Assembly: GCF_904846715.1 (NCBI RefSeq)
Contig: NZ_CAJHBU010000003.1
Span: forward strand, 62,001 to 126,000
Reading direction: 5' to 3'
Length of the DNA: 64,000 bases
DNA from: Psychrobacter vallis
Lineage (GTDB): Bacteria > Pseudomonadota > Gammaproteobacteria > Pseudomonadales > Moraxellaceae
Numbering within the stretch: the stretch's first letter is position 1; the number at the start of each line of letters is the position of its first letter. Positions 46,793 through 55,970 of this stretch are shown here, in pieces. The position numbers and the translations under genes are program-made. Under the pieces are notes generated by a model. The model worked only from the letters and a program-made list of their open reading frames with translations. It was not told the DNA's origin and ran no database searches.

Positions 46793-47113
46793 TTAAACGG
46801 TAAAAGATTCACCGCAACCACATTCCCCTTTTTGATTGGGATTGGTGAATTTGAAACCTTCGTTCAACCCTTCTTTTTCGTAGTCCATTAACAAGCCATC
46901 TAAATATACCAAGCTTTTAGGGTCAATAAAGATACTAACGCCACGACTTTCATAGCGGGTGTCATTCTCATCAGGGGTATCTACAAACTCTAAAACATAA
47001 GCTAAGCCCGAGCAGCCTGCTGTACGGATACCAACTCGAATACCGTCACCACGACCGCGATTGTCCAAAAAATCTCGGACATGCTGAGCGGCGCGTTCTG
47101 TCATTTCAATCAT
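46793..47113 (-). CDS. iscA: Iron-sulfur assembly protein IscA
   Basis: A 106-residue A-type carrier that binds iron or a cluster and passes it to targets. The three conserved cysteines are Cys34 (AGCSGLAY) and Cys98 and Cys100 (ECGCGESF). ATG 47113 has GGGAG five bases upstream, so it is preferred to the in-frame 47125 start. The 203-bp gap from iscU holds two hairpins. Confidence 0.95.
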   Translation of the reverse strand: MIEMTERAAQHVRDFLDNRGRGDGIRVGIRTAGCSGLAYVLEFVDTPDENDTRYESRGVSIFIDPKSLVYLDGLLMDYEKEGLNEGFKFTNPNQKGECGCGESFTV

Positions 47114-47166
47114 GCCAACTCCCATTGACTATTCATTATAAGTATCAATAAAAAATTTATATAAAA

Positions 47167-47192
47167 TGGCAATCAAGTTAAAGAGATTGCCA
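47167..47192 (-). terminator. Hairpin with T-rich tail upstream of iscA
   Basis: 8-bp stem TGGCAATC / GATTGCCA with a 10-base loop. On the minus strand it is followed by TTTTATATAAATTTTTT. It is the second of two tandem hairpins between iscU and iscA. Confidence 0.5.
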
Positions 47193-47214
47193 AAACAGTA
47201 TGCTAGAAAATAAA

Positions 47215-47246
47215 AGGTGACAATTACATAAGCGTCATTGTCACCT
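47215..47246 (-). terminator. Terminator-like hairpin after iscU
   Basis: 10-bp perfect stem AGGTGACAAT / ATTGTCACCT with a 12-base loop, followed on the minus strand by TTTTATTTT. It lies about 70 bp after the iscU stop. It could attenuate the operon or protect the iscRSU mRNA from 3' decay. Confidence 0.6.
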
Positions 47247-47316
47247 CTTTAGCCTCAGTAGCTTTTTAACATATTACTACTTTAGCTTTGCTAACATAAC
47301 GCCACAGCGGTGCGGT

Positions 47317-47730
47317 CTAGCTGACAGCTTCTTCTGTTACTACTGCTGCTGTACCATGCTTACCTTTATAGTCGCTAATAGCGGCTTTAATGGCATCTTC
47401 TGCAAGGACAGAGCAATGCACTTTTACTGGTGGTAAAGCCAACTCTTTAGCGATATCGTTGTTTTTGATTTCGCCAGCTTGATCCAAGCTCTTGCCTTTT
47501 AGCCACTCAGTAACAAGTGAGCTTGAAGCAATTGCTGAACCGCAACCGTAAGTTTTGAAACGCGCATCTTCGATAATACCATTATCATCGACTTGGATTT
47601 GTAGGCGCATTACATCGCCACAAGCTGGGGCACCAACCATACCGGTACCAACATTTTTGGCATTTTTATCAAGATTGCCAACGTTGCGTGGGTTTTCGTA
47701 ATGATCAATAACTTGGTCACTATAGGCCAT
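47317..47730 (-). CDS. iscU: Fe-S cluster scaffold protein IscU
   Basis: A 137-residue scaffold on which the cluster is built. Ligand cysteines are Cys37 (APACGDVM), Cys63 (YGCGSAIAS) and Cys106 (VHCSVLAED). The HscA recognition motif LPPVK is at residues 99-103. The ribosome-binding site AGGAG is strong. A 12-bp hairpin precedes it in the iscS-iscU gap. The tail (TAAVVTEEAVS) is slightly longer than in E. coli (128 aa). Confidence 0.97.
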   Translation of the reverse strand: MAYSDQVIDHYENPRNVGNLDKNAKNVGTGMVGAPACGDVMRLQIQVDDNGIIEDARFKTYGCGSAIASSSLVTEWLKGKSLDQAGEIKNNDIAKELALPPVKVHCSVLAEDAIKAAISDYKGKHGTAAVVTEEAVS

Positions 47731-47751
47731 GGGGTTTTCTCCTGGTTAGAT

Positions 47752-47795
47752 GATGAGTGGTAGATTATTAATCTTTGAAATGCTACCCACTCATC
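47752..47795 (-). promoter_or_regulatory. Hairpin in the iscS-iscU gap, upstream of the iscU ribosome-binding site
   Basis: On the plus strand GATGAGTGGTAG (47752-47763) pairs with CTACCCACTCATC (47783-47795) with a single bulged base. In the transcript it ends a few bases before the AGGAG of iscU. It may set differential stability or translation of iscU relative to iscRS. Confidence 0.45.
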
Positions 47796-47899
47796 GATAA
47801 TTGGGGTCAAACATTTAGTTAATAAAAACTGGATTTATAATTGTCTGATCAATCGTTTAATAAATATATGTGAAGCTGTATTACGCTCTGTGCTTGATT

Positions 47900-49126
47900 T
47901 TAGTGCTCAGCCCATTCGACTGAATCTAAATCAACACCTTCTTGGTACATATCCCAAAGTGGTGATAGGGCACGTAATTTATCAACCGCTTCATGCATCT
48001 GCTTGATTACTGTGTCGATATCTTCTTCAGTGGTATAACGACCAAAGCTGAAACGAATCGAGCTGTGTGCCAGTTCGTCTGGACGACCGATAGCGCGCAA
48101 TACGTATGAAGGCTCAAGCGTCGCTGAAGTACAAGCCGAACCTGATGAGACCGCTAAATCTTTTAGCGACATCATGAGGGATTCACCTTCAACGAAGTTA
48201 AAGCTGATATTCACGATATTAGGTACGCTGTTTTCTAGGTCGCCATTTAGATAAATCTCTTCGATATCTTGTAGTCCATCCCACAGCTTTTGGCGCAATT
48301 TTGCAGCATGGGCGTTGTCTTCTTTATAACTATCATTGGCGAGAGTAAAAGCCGCACCAAGACCAACGATTTGATGCGTTGGTAATGTTCCTGAACGCAT
48401 ACCACGCTCATGACCACCCCCGTGCTGCTCCGCTTTTAAACGGATACGAGGCTTACGACGAACAAATAAAGCACCAATGCCTTTAGGACCATAGGCTTTA
48501 TGACCTGAAAAGCTCATTAAGTCGATTTTCATCTCTTCAAGATTAATCAATATTTTACCGACAGACTGAGCACCGTCAACATGGAATACAATACCAGCTG
48601 CACGAGTGATCTCACCAATGGCAGTGACATCAGTAATGGTGCCAAGCTCGTTGTTCACCATCATGAGTGAGACTAAAATCGTGTCATCACGTAAGGCTTC
48701 TTTAACTTGCTCAGGCAAAATAAGGCCGGTGCTTGGTTGAGGCTCAAGATAAGTAATCTCAAAACCTTCTTGCTCAAGCTCACGACAAGTATCAAGTACC
48801 GCTTTGTGTTCAATTTTACTAGTGATAATGTGCTTACCACGAGACTGATAGAAGTGTGCTGCGCCTTTAATGGCGAGGTTGTCAGATTCGGTTGCGCCAG
48901 AAGTAAAGACGATTTCGCGTGGATCAGCGTTAATGACTTCAGCCACTTGTTGACGCGCCGTTTCTACCGCTTCTTCTGCTTGCCAGCCATAGCCATGCGA
49001 GCGCGAGGCTGGGTTACCAAAGATGCCATCTACTGTCAGATACTCGCTCATTCTCGCAGCTATTGATTTAGCAACTGGCGTGGTGGCGGCATAATCTAAG
49101 TATATAAGGTTGTTATGTTGGCTCAT
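47900..49126 (-). CDS. iscS: Cysteine desulfurase IscS
   Basis: A 408-residue PLP enzyme that takes sulfur from cysteine for clusters, thiolated tRNA and cofactors. Signatures are YLDYAATTP at the N-terminus, [14 protein letters not shown], the PLP lysine in [12 protein letters not shown], and the mobile-loop catalytic cysteine in [14 protein letters not shown]. Its ATG overlaps the iscR stop by four bases (ATGA), so the two are translationally coupled, unlike in E. coli where a gap lies between them. Confidence 0.97.
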   Translation of the reverse strand: MSQHNNLIYLDYAATTPVAKSIAARMSEYLTVDGIFGNPASRSHGYGWQAEEAVETARQQVAEVINADPREIVFTSGATESDNLAIKGAAHFYQSRGKHIITSKIEHKAVLDTCRELEQEGFEITYLEPQPSTGLILPEQVKEALRDDTILVSLMMVNNELGTITDVTAIGEITRAAGIVFHVDGAQSVGKILINLEEMKIDLMSFSGHKAYGPKGIGALFVRRKPRIRLKAEQHGGGHERGMRSGTLPTHQIVGLGAAFTLANDSYKEDNAHAAKLRQKLWDGLQDIEEIYLNGDLENSVPNIVNISFNFVEGESLMMSLKDLAVSSGSACTSATLEPSYVLRAIGRPDELAHSSIRFSFGRYTTEEDIDTVIKQMHEAVDKLRALSPLWDMYQEGVDLDSVEWAEH

Positions 49127-49632
49127 GCTGGGTTTGCCTCGCTGTTCGATAGGGTAATGGTATTGATGTCTTTTAAAGAAATATCTTTGGCGGATATGTG
49201 CTGACGTTCGGAAACTGACTGCACATTTTCCATATCTAATAATTGCGCTAATGTTATATTTTTCAAGTACTGTTCAATATGATTGGATAGAGCACACCAT
49301 AAGTCGTGGGTTAAGCACATTGTACCACCTTGACAGTCTCCGCGTCCTTCACACTGCATTGCATTAACAGATTCATCAACGGCAGAAATAATGCTCATCA
49401 CATCTATTTCGTGCAATGGTTTGGCTAAGTGATAACCACCAGCGGCACCGCGAATACTGGTAACAAGGCCACGTTTGCGAAGCTTGGAAAATAACTGTTC
49501 AAGGTAAGAGATAGAAATCGATTGCCGTTTGGCAATATCAGATAAGGACACCGCGCTATCTTGTTGGCTAGTTTGCAGCGCCAAATCTAGTAATGCAGTG
49601 ACGGCATATCTGCCTCGAGTAGTCAAACGCAT
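49123..49632 (-). CDS. iscR: Iron-sulfur cluster regulator IscR
   Basis: A 169-residue Rrf2-family repressor/activator. The winged-helix part ([18 protein letters not shown]) is followed by the [2Fe-2S] ligands Cys94, Cys98-region spacing to Cys100 and Cys106, with His109, in [19 protein letters not shown]. The holo form represses the isc operon through the type 1 site found upstream (49812-49836). It is the first gene of the operon. The tail beyond the cluster is polar and variable. Confidence 0.96.
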   Translation of the reverse strand: MRLTTRGRYAVTALLDLALQTSQQDSAVSLSDIAKRQSISISYLEQLFSKLRKRGLVTSIRGAAGGYHLAKPLHEIDVMSIISAVDESVNAMQCEGRGDCQGGTMCLTHDLWCALSNHIEQYLKNITLAQLLDMENVQSVSERQHISAKDISLKDINTITLSNSEANPA

Positions 49633-49803
49633 GTGTTATCTCCAAACTATTATGTTATTTTTATTTAACAACGATCTTAGCGAAATGAAAGTAGTGGTAG
49701 TGAGTAAAACAAAAGCTACTAAGCGAATCATATACTGGCTAAGTTGTGTTTCATCGTTATTAAACAACAGATGATTAACCCGATGTGTGCAACGATTGGG
49801 TCA

Positions 49804-49836
49804 ATTATACTTAATCCTGAGTAATTTAGTCAAGAT
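49804..49836 (-). promoter_or_regulatory. isc operon promoter with type 1 IscR site
   Basis: On the minus strand TTGACT (49828-49833) and TATAAT (49804-49809) are separated by 18 bp. Around and inside the spacer, ATCTTGACTAAATTACTCAGG (49816-49836) closely follows the known E. coli iscR type 1 site pattern (TTGAC-A-TTTACTC-GG). The operon should therefore be repressed by cluster-loaded IscR. Confidence 0.85.
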
Positions 49837-49992
49837 TAAAATGTGGTTGAATGGTTAATCTGGCTTATTACTACGATTGATAAAAACAATGATTGTTAGA
49901 GGAGGGTAGAGAGCAGGGGAATGCTATTAATTGTAATACTATTGATTTTAAATGATGGGTCTGTGCTCAATGACAGGAAGCAATTCAAAAAG

Positions 49993-50032
49993 AAAAAAGC
50001 GTTTAATGCCTTTTACTCGGCATCAAACGCTT
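49993..50032 (-). terminator. Intrinsic terminator of the 50064-50708 gene
   Basis: Stem AAGCGTTT-ATGCC / GGCAT-AAACGCTT with one mismatch and an 8-base loop. On the minus strand it is followed by TTTT. It lies 32 bp after that gene's stop. Confidence 0.85.
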
Positions 50033-50063
50033 CATTTAACAAGACATTATGACAGGATTAAAA

Positions 50064-50708
50064 TTAGTTCATTAATAGCGTTATGATGGCACCAATCATA
50101 CCGATAATGGCAACAATGGTTACGATAATCAGGGTTTTTTGTTTGCTTTGCGCCTCTTTCAAGGTCGTTTCAAGTTCACGATTTTTCATGGTTAGCGTAT
50201 TTATTTGGGTCTGCTGCTCTTTAATGCGTAACTGATAGCTGTTTTTTTTGTCTGCCATTTCGGCTTCAGTCAGGTCTTGTTTGCTTTTACCGCCTTTGAA
50301 CTTCTTAATCAAACCTTGAATTAAGCTACCAAGCCCGAGCTGCATGATAAATTGTTTCACCAATTGCACCTGCACAGACTCACCGCGCATTTGTAGCTTT
50401 TCTGTCGTTTCGCTATCGTGAGTGGTAATCGCATTGATAATTTGGATGCTGTAGGCATTAATAACAACATCAGGCTCACTACGGCCAACAGGTAGTTGAG
50501 CATCTAATAGCACACCTTTGGTGCTAAAGGTGGCAAAGATCTCGACATGTGGCAAATACAAGCGCAGTGCCACGACAGTGCCTTGTTTGGCAAGCGGATA
50601 AGCAGCTTTACGTAGTTCGGGATCTAAACGTAACAAAAGTGTCAGCGCCGACTCGATGAACACCAGAATGATATTAAGAAAAGAGTGAGACAACGTAGAA
50701 CGCTTCAT
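50064..50708 (-). CDS. Membrane-anchored protein with SCP2/UbiJ-like N-terminal domain, function unknown
   Basis: 214 residues. The N-terminal 130 residues (LLLRLDPELRKAAYPLAKQG, VALRLYLPHVEIFATF, VINAYSIQIINAI) look like a sterol-carrier-protein-2 type lipid-binding fold as in UbiJ, by residue pattern only. A Lys-rich linker and a coiled-coil (about 150-190) follow. A single C-terminal transmembrane helix (IIVTIVAIIGMIGAIITLLM) would anchor it with the rest in the cytoplasm. UbiJ itself lacks such a tail helix, and no ubi genes are adjacent, so I do not assign it to ubiquinone synthesis. ATG 50708 has GGAC seven bases upstream. Own terminator, single gene. Confidence 0.55.
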   Translation of the reverse strand: MKRSTLSHSFLNIILVFIESALTLLLRLDPELRKAAYPLAKQGTVVALRLYLPHVEIFATFSTKGVLLDAQLPVGRSEPDVVINAYSIQIINAITTHDSETTEKLQMRGESVQVQLVKQFIMQLGLGSLIQGLIKKFKGGKSKQDLTEAEMADKKNSYQLRIKEQQTQINTLTMKNRELETTLKEAQSKQKTLIIVTIVAIIGMIGAIITLLMN

Positions 50709-51203
50709 GTAAATAGTCCGTTTTTTATTTGGCAAATGAGAGGCAAAAATAAACCAAGAGTTACTATCGATCTGATATATGTGGTCACATTTTGCTTATA
50801 CTAACGTCTTTATAATAAAAAGTAACCCTAGTTTCTGTCAGTTAATAAATTATTACCTTACAATTTGATCATCAATAAAGACACTGATATTTATGACTGG
50901 CAATGTATTGATGCGATCCAGCAACGCATTTGAATCATAATACGATAGATGTTTTGGTCAAAATAGTGTGCTAGTAGAATGGTTGCAGATGCTTTGCGTA
51001 ACATTGGGTGTCAAATACGTAGTACAGCGTGCGAAAATATGTAAAATTGCTTGCGCTCCTTATGCTGCCTTGATATAAAGACGATAACAAAGCGAAACCT
51101 GTTAATACGCCAGTCAGTTGGTTTTTATTGCTTAAATGCTATGAGAGCGTTACAATACTTGGCGTGAGCGTTTATTACCCCCCTTAAACTTGAAGGAAAT
51201 TTT
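50709..51203. other. Divergent intergenic region upstream of hup
   Basis: About 495 bp. It contains the hup promoter at 51128-51156 and should contain the promoter of the leftward SCP2-like gene. No gene, repeat family member or RNA fold is recognised in the remaining part. Confidence 0.4.
51128..51156 (+). promoter_or_regulatory. Probable hup promoter
   Basis: TTGCTT (51128-51133), 17-bp spacer, TACAAT (51151-51156). The predicted start lies about 40 bp before the hup ATG. Confidence 0.6.
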
Positions 51204-51476
51204 ATGAATAAGTCAGAATTAATTGATAGCATTGCAGAAAAAAGTGGTCTAAACAAAACTCAAGCTGGCGATGCATTAAATGCAGTGATGGAAAGTGTTG
51301 GCGAAGCGTTAGAAGCTGGCGATAGCATTTCATTAGTTGGTTTTGGTACTTTTAGCGTAAAAGACCGTAAAGCCCGTACTGGCCGTAATCCTAAGACTGG
51401 TGAAGAGCTTAGCATTCCAGCCAGTAAAGTACCAAGCTTCAAAGCTGGTAAAAACTTAAAAGAGCGCTTAAACTAA
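51204..51476 (+). CDS. hup: DNA-binding protein HU
   Basis: A 90-residue DNABII nucleoid protein that bends DNA without strict sequence preference. The signature [20 protein letters not shown] followed by TGEE is complete, and the protein has the exact HU length. Placed directly before ppiD as hupB is in E. coli, so it is probably the HU-beta equivalent. Strong ribosome-binding site AGGAA. A very stable terminator follows. Confidence 0.96.
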   Translation: MNKSELIDSIAEKSGLNKTQAGDALNAVMESVGEALEAGDSISLVGFGTFSVKDRKARTGRNPKTGEELSIPASKVPSFKAGKNLKERLN

Positions 51477-51518
51477 GCCATTCTTTTAAAGCGAATTCTT
51501 AGCGCATAAGTTAAGAGT

Positions 51519-51567
51519 ATAGCGATAAAAAAAGCACCTAATATATAGGTGCTTTTTTTATCGCTAT
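51519..51567 (+). terminator. Strong terminator after hup
   Basis: A perfect 22-bp stem ATAGCGATAAAAAAAGCACCTA and its exact complement, around the loop ATATA, with seven T inside the right arm. It lies 42 bp after the hup stop. It isolates hup from ppiD. Confidence 0.92.
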
Positions 51568-51750
51568 AGTTTGTATCAGACAACGTGAATATTTTGAGTA
51601 TGGGTTAAAAATCACGTATCATAGGGCGCGCGATCTACACGAAATGTACACGTTTTTTACTCTTACCATTGCTGGCTTAGATAGCATTGATATTAATAAT
51701 AGTATTACAATGGTTTTTCATCAATATAGGTTAATAAAGCAGAGATAACT

Positions 51751-53625
51751 ATGGATAAATTGCGCGATTTCTTAAAAAGCTGGCCAGGTCGCATTTTATT
51801 GATTTTATGCCTATCGCCGCTCGCTCTATTGGGTGTCGAAAGCTATTTTGGTGGCGGGGTTGATCCCAACCAAATCGCTCAGGTGGGTGAAGCAAGCGTA
51901 GGGTTGTCCGAGTATCAGACTGCCGTAAACAACCGTCGTACTGAAATATTAGAGCAAGTTGATGATGCCAGTTTATTGAATGAAGATGTGCTGCACGAAC
52001 AAGTGCTAAAGGGCCTTATAGATCGTACCTTATTAGAGCAGCAAGCAGGTAAGCTTGGTATGACTGTGTCTGATGACACCATTAATCGTTTATTGCGTCA
52101 AGAAGAAGTCTTTCAAGATGCTGAGGGTAACTTCTCTAACGATCAATTTGCAAACTTTTTGCGTCAGCGCGGTATGACGAAAGACCAGCTATTTTCTGAG
52201 TTTCGTAATCAGTTAAGCCTTGATCAGCTCAATGCCAGTATCGTTGGTACAGCCGTCTATCCGATGAAAGCTGTCAGTCAATTGATTGATCTACAACTTG
52301 AGTCGCGTAATATTTGGCTACATCGTTTTGATTGGCAAGAGTATCAAGACCAAGTGACGCTGAGCAAAAATGATATACAAGCGTATTATGATGCCAATAA
52401 AGATAAGCTAAAAAGTGCAGCAATGGTCGATTTGGCTTATATTCAGCTTAGTCCTCAGACTATTCAAGTGAATGAGATTACGACAGCAGACTTGCAGCAG
52501 CAATATGAAGCTTACAAGCAAAGTCTAGCAGTCGTTGATGAGCGTAAAATCAGTCAAATATTATTAACTGGTGATGATGCCAAGGCCAGAGCAGACAAAA
52601 TCAAAGCCCGTCTAAACAAAGGCGAAGCTTTTGCGGCATTGGCCAGAACTGAGTCAGATGATCCATCAGGAGAGACTGGTGGTGATATTGGTACCTTTAA
52701 CCCCTCTGTGTTTGGTAATGATGCCGCCACTGTTGAAAAAGCTTTAGAAGGTTTAAGTGTTGGTGAGGTCACCGCACCTGTCAAGACCAGCTTTGGTTAT
52801 CAAATATTTACTGTCACCGAAGACAATGGCAGCAAAGTAGCAAGCTTAGAAAGCATGCGTGATGAATTAACGGCTAAAGCAAAAGAATATAAGCGTCAGG
52901 AAATTTATGCAGATAAAGTGACATCGATTAATGACTTGGCGGCAGATGGTTTTAGTATCGAAGATATTGCTCAGCAAGAGAACGTAACACTAAAACGTCT
53001 CAAAGATTACCGTAAAGAAAACAATCAATCGGTACTGTCGCAACCAGCCGTCATCAAGCAGGCCTTTGATGAGTTTACGATTCAAGATCAGGCAGTGACA
53101 GCAGGTATTGAAGTGGGTAATGGTACAGTATGGGTACAGCCGAGTAACTATCGCCCTACTAAGACGCTTACTTTATCCGCAGCTACGCCTAGAATCACCC
53201 AAACATTACGTCAGCAAAAGGCGACAGCATTGGCGCTAAAAGAGGCCAAAGCAGTAGCCGCTGGTATTAAAACGCCCGCTGATATCAAAAAGCAATCAGT
53301 AAGCTTTCAGGCATTGGGTGAAGTCAATCGTCAAACGACATTATTGACAGACAAAGAACGTGGTTTGGCCTTTAGTCAGCAGGCTGCTAACAACGGCGTC
53401 GTTGCTATCGCTAGTGAGACAGAGGCAGGTGCGACCTTGTTGGTTGGTGACCGTATCAAAACTCAGCAGCAGTCGCCGCTGTCTGATATGCAAAGAGCGC
53501 AAACTGCGACGATCATTCGTGATAATTTAGGTCAAGATCAGCTACAAGACTATTTAGATTATTTGCGTTTGATGTATAAAGTTGAGATCAATGAAACCAA
53601 TATGGCAAATGCACAGGGACGTTAA
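51751..53625 (+). CDS. ppiD: Periplasmic folding chaperone PpiD (SurA_N / parvulin type)
   Basis: 624 residues, the same size as E. coli PpiD (623). An N-terminal membrane anchor (about 12-30, SWPGRILLILCLSPLALLGV) is followed by a SurA_N-like helical domain and a central parvulin domain at about 265-360 (ERKISQILLTGDDA, FAALARTESDDPSGETGGDI, FGYQIFTV). A C-terminal chaperone part comes last. It sits at the Sec translocon exit and helps new periplasmic and outer-membrane proteins fold; the parvulin domain of E. coli PpiD is inactive, and activity here is unknown. It follows hup as in E. coli. Confidence 0.93.
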   Translation: MDKLRDFLKSWPGRILLILCLSPLALLGVESYFGGGVDPNQIAQVGEASVGLSEYQTAVNNRRTEILEQVDDASLLNEDVLHEQVLKGLIDRTLLEQQAGKLGMTVSDDTINRLLRQEEVFQDAEGNFSNDQFANFLRQRGMTKDQLFSEFRNQLSLDQLNASIVGTAVYPMKAVSQLIDLQLESRNIWLHRFDWQEYQDQVTLSKNDIQAYYDANKDKLKSAAMVDLAYIQLSPQTIQVNEITTADLQQQYEAYKQSLAVVDERKISQILLTGDDAKARADKIKARLNKGEAFAALARTESDDPSGETGGDIGTFNPSVFGNDAATVEKALEGLSVGEVTAPVKTSFGYQIFTVTEDNGSKVASLESMRDELTAKAKEYKRQEIYADKVTSINDLAADGFSIEDIAQQENVTLKRLKDYRKENNQSVLSQPAVIKQAFDEFTIQDQAVTAGIEVGNGTVWVQPSNYRPTKTLTLSAATPRITQTLRQQKATALALKEAKAVAAGIKTPADIKKQSVSFQALGEVNRQTTLLTDKERGLAFSQQAANNGVVAIASETEAGATLLVGDRIKTQQQSPLSDMQRAQTATIIRDNLGQDQLQDYLDYLRLMYKVEINETNMANAQGR

Positions 53626-53659
53626 CTTTTTGCTATATTATTCTTAAATGCCAAACGTG

Positions 53660-53697
53660 AAAAAGCCACTGTATCAATTGATAAAGTGGCTTTTTTT
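53660..53697. terminator. Bidirectional terminator between ppiD and purH
   Basis: Stem AAAAAGCCACT / AGTGGCTTTTT with an inner ATC/GAT pairing and T-runs on both strands. It lies between the convergent genes ppiD (+) and purH (-). Confidence 0.9.
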
Positions 53698-53755
53698 AAT
53701 GGGCGATACCTTTGTAATGTAACCAATGCTAGCCCACAAAGAGATGTAAGATAGT

Positions 53756-55336
53756 TTAATGACGGAAATGACGCATTCCAGTAAATACCATTGCGATACC
53801 ATGCTCATTTGCAGCCGCGATGGTTTCGTCATCACGCATAGAGCCACCCGGTTGAATAATAGCAGCAATGCCTACTTGGGCTGCATTATCAATGCCATCA
53901 CGGAACGGGAAGAAAGCATCAGAAGCCATAACAGCGCCTTCTGTTGCCAATCCTGCATGTTCCGCTTTGATAGCCGCAATACGTGCTGAGTTGACGCGGC
54001 TCATTTGACCTGCACCAACACCAATAGTACGCTGATCTTTTGCATAAACGATGGCATTTGATTTGACATATTTTGCCACATTCCAGCTGAACAGTAGATC
54101 GGCTATTTGCGCTTCAGTTGGTTGTACATCAGTGACGATTTTTAGGTCATTAGCAGTGATTAAGCCAAGATCTTGCTCTTGCACCAGTAGACCACCATTG
54201 ACACGCTTATAGTCAAGCTGGGTGTCGCGCTGATCTGGCGCTGGAAGTTCGCCGCAAACCAACACACGGACATTTTTCTTAGTGGCAGTCGCTTCAAGCA
54301 CACCGTCTTCAATACTAGGAGCAATGATAACTTCTACGAATTGATTGTCGATAATGGCTTTGGCAGTGGCCAGCGTCAATGGACGGTTAAAGGCAATAAT
54401 ACCGCCAAAAGAAGATTCAGGATCAGTACTAAACGCAGTACGATAAGCAGCTACCTGATCATGATCGACTGCGACGCCGCATGGATTGGCGTGCTTAACG
54501 ATGACGCAAGCAGGGGCATGAAAAGCTTTAACGCATTCAAGGGCGGCATCCGTATCAGCGATATTGTTATAAGACAGCGCTTTACCTTGCAATTGCTTTG
54601 CAGTGGCAATAGAAGCTTGTTGGCTTTTTAGTGGTTGGTTTTCGATATAGAAAGCCGCGTTTTGATGTGGGTTTTCGCCGTAGCGAAGGTCTTGAGCTTT
54701 CTCAAGCTGCACATTAAAGGTACGTGAAAAATTTTCAGGCTGCTGGTTTTCATTGACACGGCTGCCTAAGAAATTGGCAATCATACCGTCGTATTGGGCA
54801 GTATGCTCAAAAGCCTTGACTGCTAAATCGTAGCGTAAGGCTGTTGTCAGTTCAGTGCCATTACCTAATGCGGCAAGTATGTGCTCATAATCTGCTGGGT
54901 CGGTCACGATACCCACGTGGGCATGGTTTTTTGCAGCTGAACGTACCATGGTAGGACCACCAATATCGATGTTTTCGATAGCATCGTTCATGGTGACATT
55001 AGCCCGAGCGATGGTTTCAGCGAACGGATATAAATTTACGACAACCAAATCAATACGATCAATCGCGTGGTCACTCATGACTGCATCATCAGTACCGCGA
55101 CGCCCTAAGATTCCACCATGAATTTTAGGATGTAGCGTTTTGACACGGCCATCCATCATCTCAGGAAAGCCCGTGTAATCTGACACTTCGGTCACAGCAA
55201 CGTTGTTTTCTGTGAGTAACCGATAAGTACCACCGGTAGATAATAAGCCAAAGCCTGCTTTAATAAGACCTTGTGCAAACTCAACAATATTAGATTTATC
55301 GGAGACCGACAATAGGGCAAGTGGGGTTGTACTCAT
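53756..55336 (-). CDS. purH: Bifunctional AICAR formyltransferase / IMP cyclohydrolase
   Basis: A 526-residue enzyme catalysing the last two steps of IMP synthesis. The N-terminal MGS-like cyclohydrolase domain ([39 protein letters not shown]) is followed by the AICAR transformylase domain ([36 protein letters not shown]). ATG 55336 with GGAA upstream matches the family start; the frame is open for 32 more codons through the terminator-like hairpin at 55351, which I reject as coding. fis lies upstream in the same direction. Confidence 0.96.
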   Translation of the reverse strand: MSTTPLALLSVSDKSNIVEFAQGLIKAGFGLLSTGGTYRLLTENNVAVTEVSDYTGFPEMMDGRVKTLHPKIHGGILGRRGTDDAVMSDHAIDRIDLVVVNLYPFAETIARANVTMNDAIENIDIGGPTMVRSAAKNHAHVGIVTDPADYEHILAALGNGTELTTALRYDLAVKAFEHTAQYDGMIANFLGSRVNENQQPENFSRTFNVQLEKAQDLRYGENPHQNAAFYIENQPLKSQQASIATAKQLQGKALSYNNIADTDAALECVKAFHAPACVIVKHANPCGVAVDHDQVAAYRTAFSTDPESSFGGIIAFNRPLTLATAKAIIDNQFVEVIIAPSIEDGVLEATATKKNVRVLVCGELPAPDQRDTQLDYKRVNGGLLVQEQDLGLITANDLKIVTDVQPTEAQIADLLFSWNVAKYVKSNAIVYAKDQRTIGVGAGQMSRVNSARIAAIKAEHAGLATEGAVMASDAFFPFRDGIDNAAQVGIAAIIQPGGSMRDDETIAAANEHGIAMVFTGMRHFRH

Positions 55337-55350
55337 AAAAAAATTCCATA

Positions 55351-55376
55351 AAAAAAGCCTGACGTAAACGTCTGGC
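55351..55376 (-). terminator. Terminator/attenuator between fis and purH, abutting the purH start
   Basis: On the minus strand GCC-A-GACG / CGTC-A-GGC with loop TTTA (one A-A mismatch), directly followed by TTTTTT, then GGAA and the purH ATG at 55336. It ends only 15 bp before the ATG, so any transcript from fis that reaches purH must read through it. Confidence 0.75.
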
Positions 55377-55488
55377 AAGGTGATGATGACAATTATTGTA
55401 GACAATATCGCAATGGATAAAATCATGAACATTAAACTGCCATGCGTAATGATGGTTAGAACAGATAAGTTGGCTCATATAGCTGATG

Positions 55489-55848
55489 CTACATTAAGTC
55501 ATAGGTTTTGAGTTTTTTGCGCAGCGTGCCACGATTAAGACCTAAAATTTGTGCGCATTTGGTTTGATTGCCCCGCGTTTTTTCAAGGACGACAGATAAA
55601 AGGGGTTCTTCGACCTGTTTTAGAATAAGCTCATACAAATCGGTAGGCATCTCATCACCCAGCATCGAAAAATACTCCCGTACCACGCGCTCAACATGTA
55701 CGCGCAAAGGCTCATTCGTATTGCTTGCATAGTGGTTCAAGGTAGGGCCAACGTTGTGATTCGGATGATAATCGTGTTTATTATAATCGGCAGGATGCTC
55801 AGAGCTTTTGGCAAAATGATTGGCAGTATGCTGTGCATGAGGTGCCAT
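55489..55848 (-). CDS. fis: Nucleoid-associated protein Fis
   Basis: A 119-residue DNA-bending regulator (E. coli Fis 98). The conserved C-terminal half includes the helix-turn-helix GNQTKCAQILGLNRGTLRKK preceded by EEPLLSVVLEKTR. The added N-terminal 40 residues are rich in histidine and asparagine (HFAKSSEHPADYNKHDYHPN). AAGGA lies ahead of the ATG. It sits between a zinc-ribbon protein and purH; fis next to purH or dusB is common in gammaproteobacteria. Confidence 0.94.
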   Translation of the reverse strand: MAPHAQHTANHFAKSSEHPADYNKHDYHPNHNVGPTLNHYASNTNEPLRVHVERVVREYFSMLGDEMPTDLYELILKQVEEPLLSVVLEKTRGNQTKCAQILGLNRGTLRKKLKTYDLM

Positions 55849-55945
55849 AAGATAATGTCCTTGAGATTGGAGAGAATCAAACCATAAAAGGTTAGGGTAT
55901 TATATCAAATAAATATTGTCTAGCACGGATAGATTGATCGTTATC

Positions 55946-55964
55946 TTAGGACGTGTCATCAATG
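55946..55964. repeat. TTAGGACGTGTC-type short motif beside a family B repeat
   Basis: TTAGGACGTGTCATCAATG differs at only a few positions from the TTAGGGTGTGTCCTCA ends at 43318 and 36986. A reverse-complement relative (GACACGTCCTAA) lies near 33524. It stands 6 bp from the family B element. Confidence 0.3.
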
Positions 55965-55970
55965 AAAGCT

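Larger units (their letters stand above)
49633..50063. other. Intergenic region: iscR leader, isc promoter, and terminator of the next gene
   Basis: About 430 bp. From left to right: a roughly 165-nt 5' leader for the isc mRNA, the isc promoter with its IscR site, about 150 bp without recognised signals, and the terminator at 49993-50032 serving the leftward gene at 50064. A 43-codon open frame at 49921-50052 overlaps that terminator and is not accepted. Confidence 0.6.

Noticed and set aside
49921-50052. 43-codon open frame preceded by a purine-rich stretch
   Set aside because: The purine run is at the wrong distance, and the frame overlaps the terminator of the minus-strand gene.
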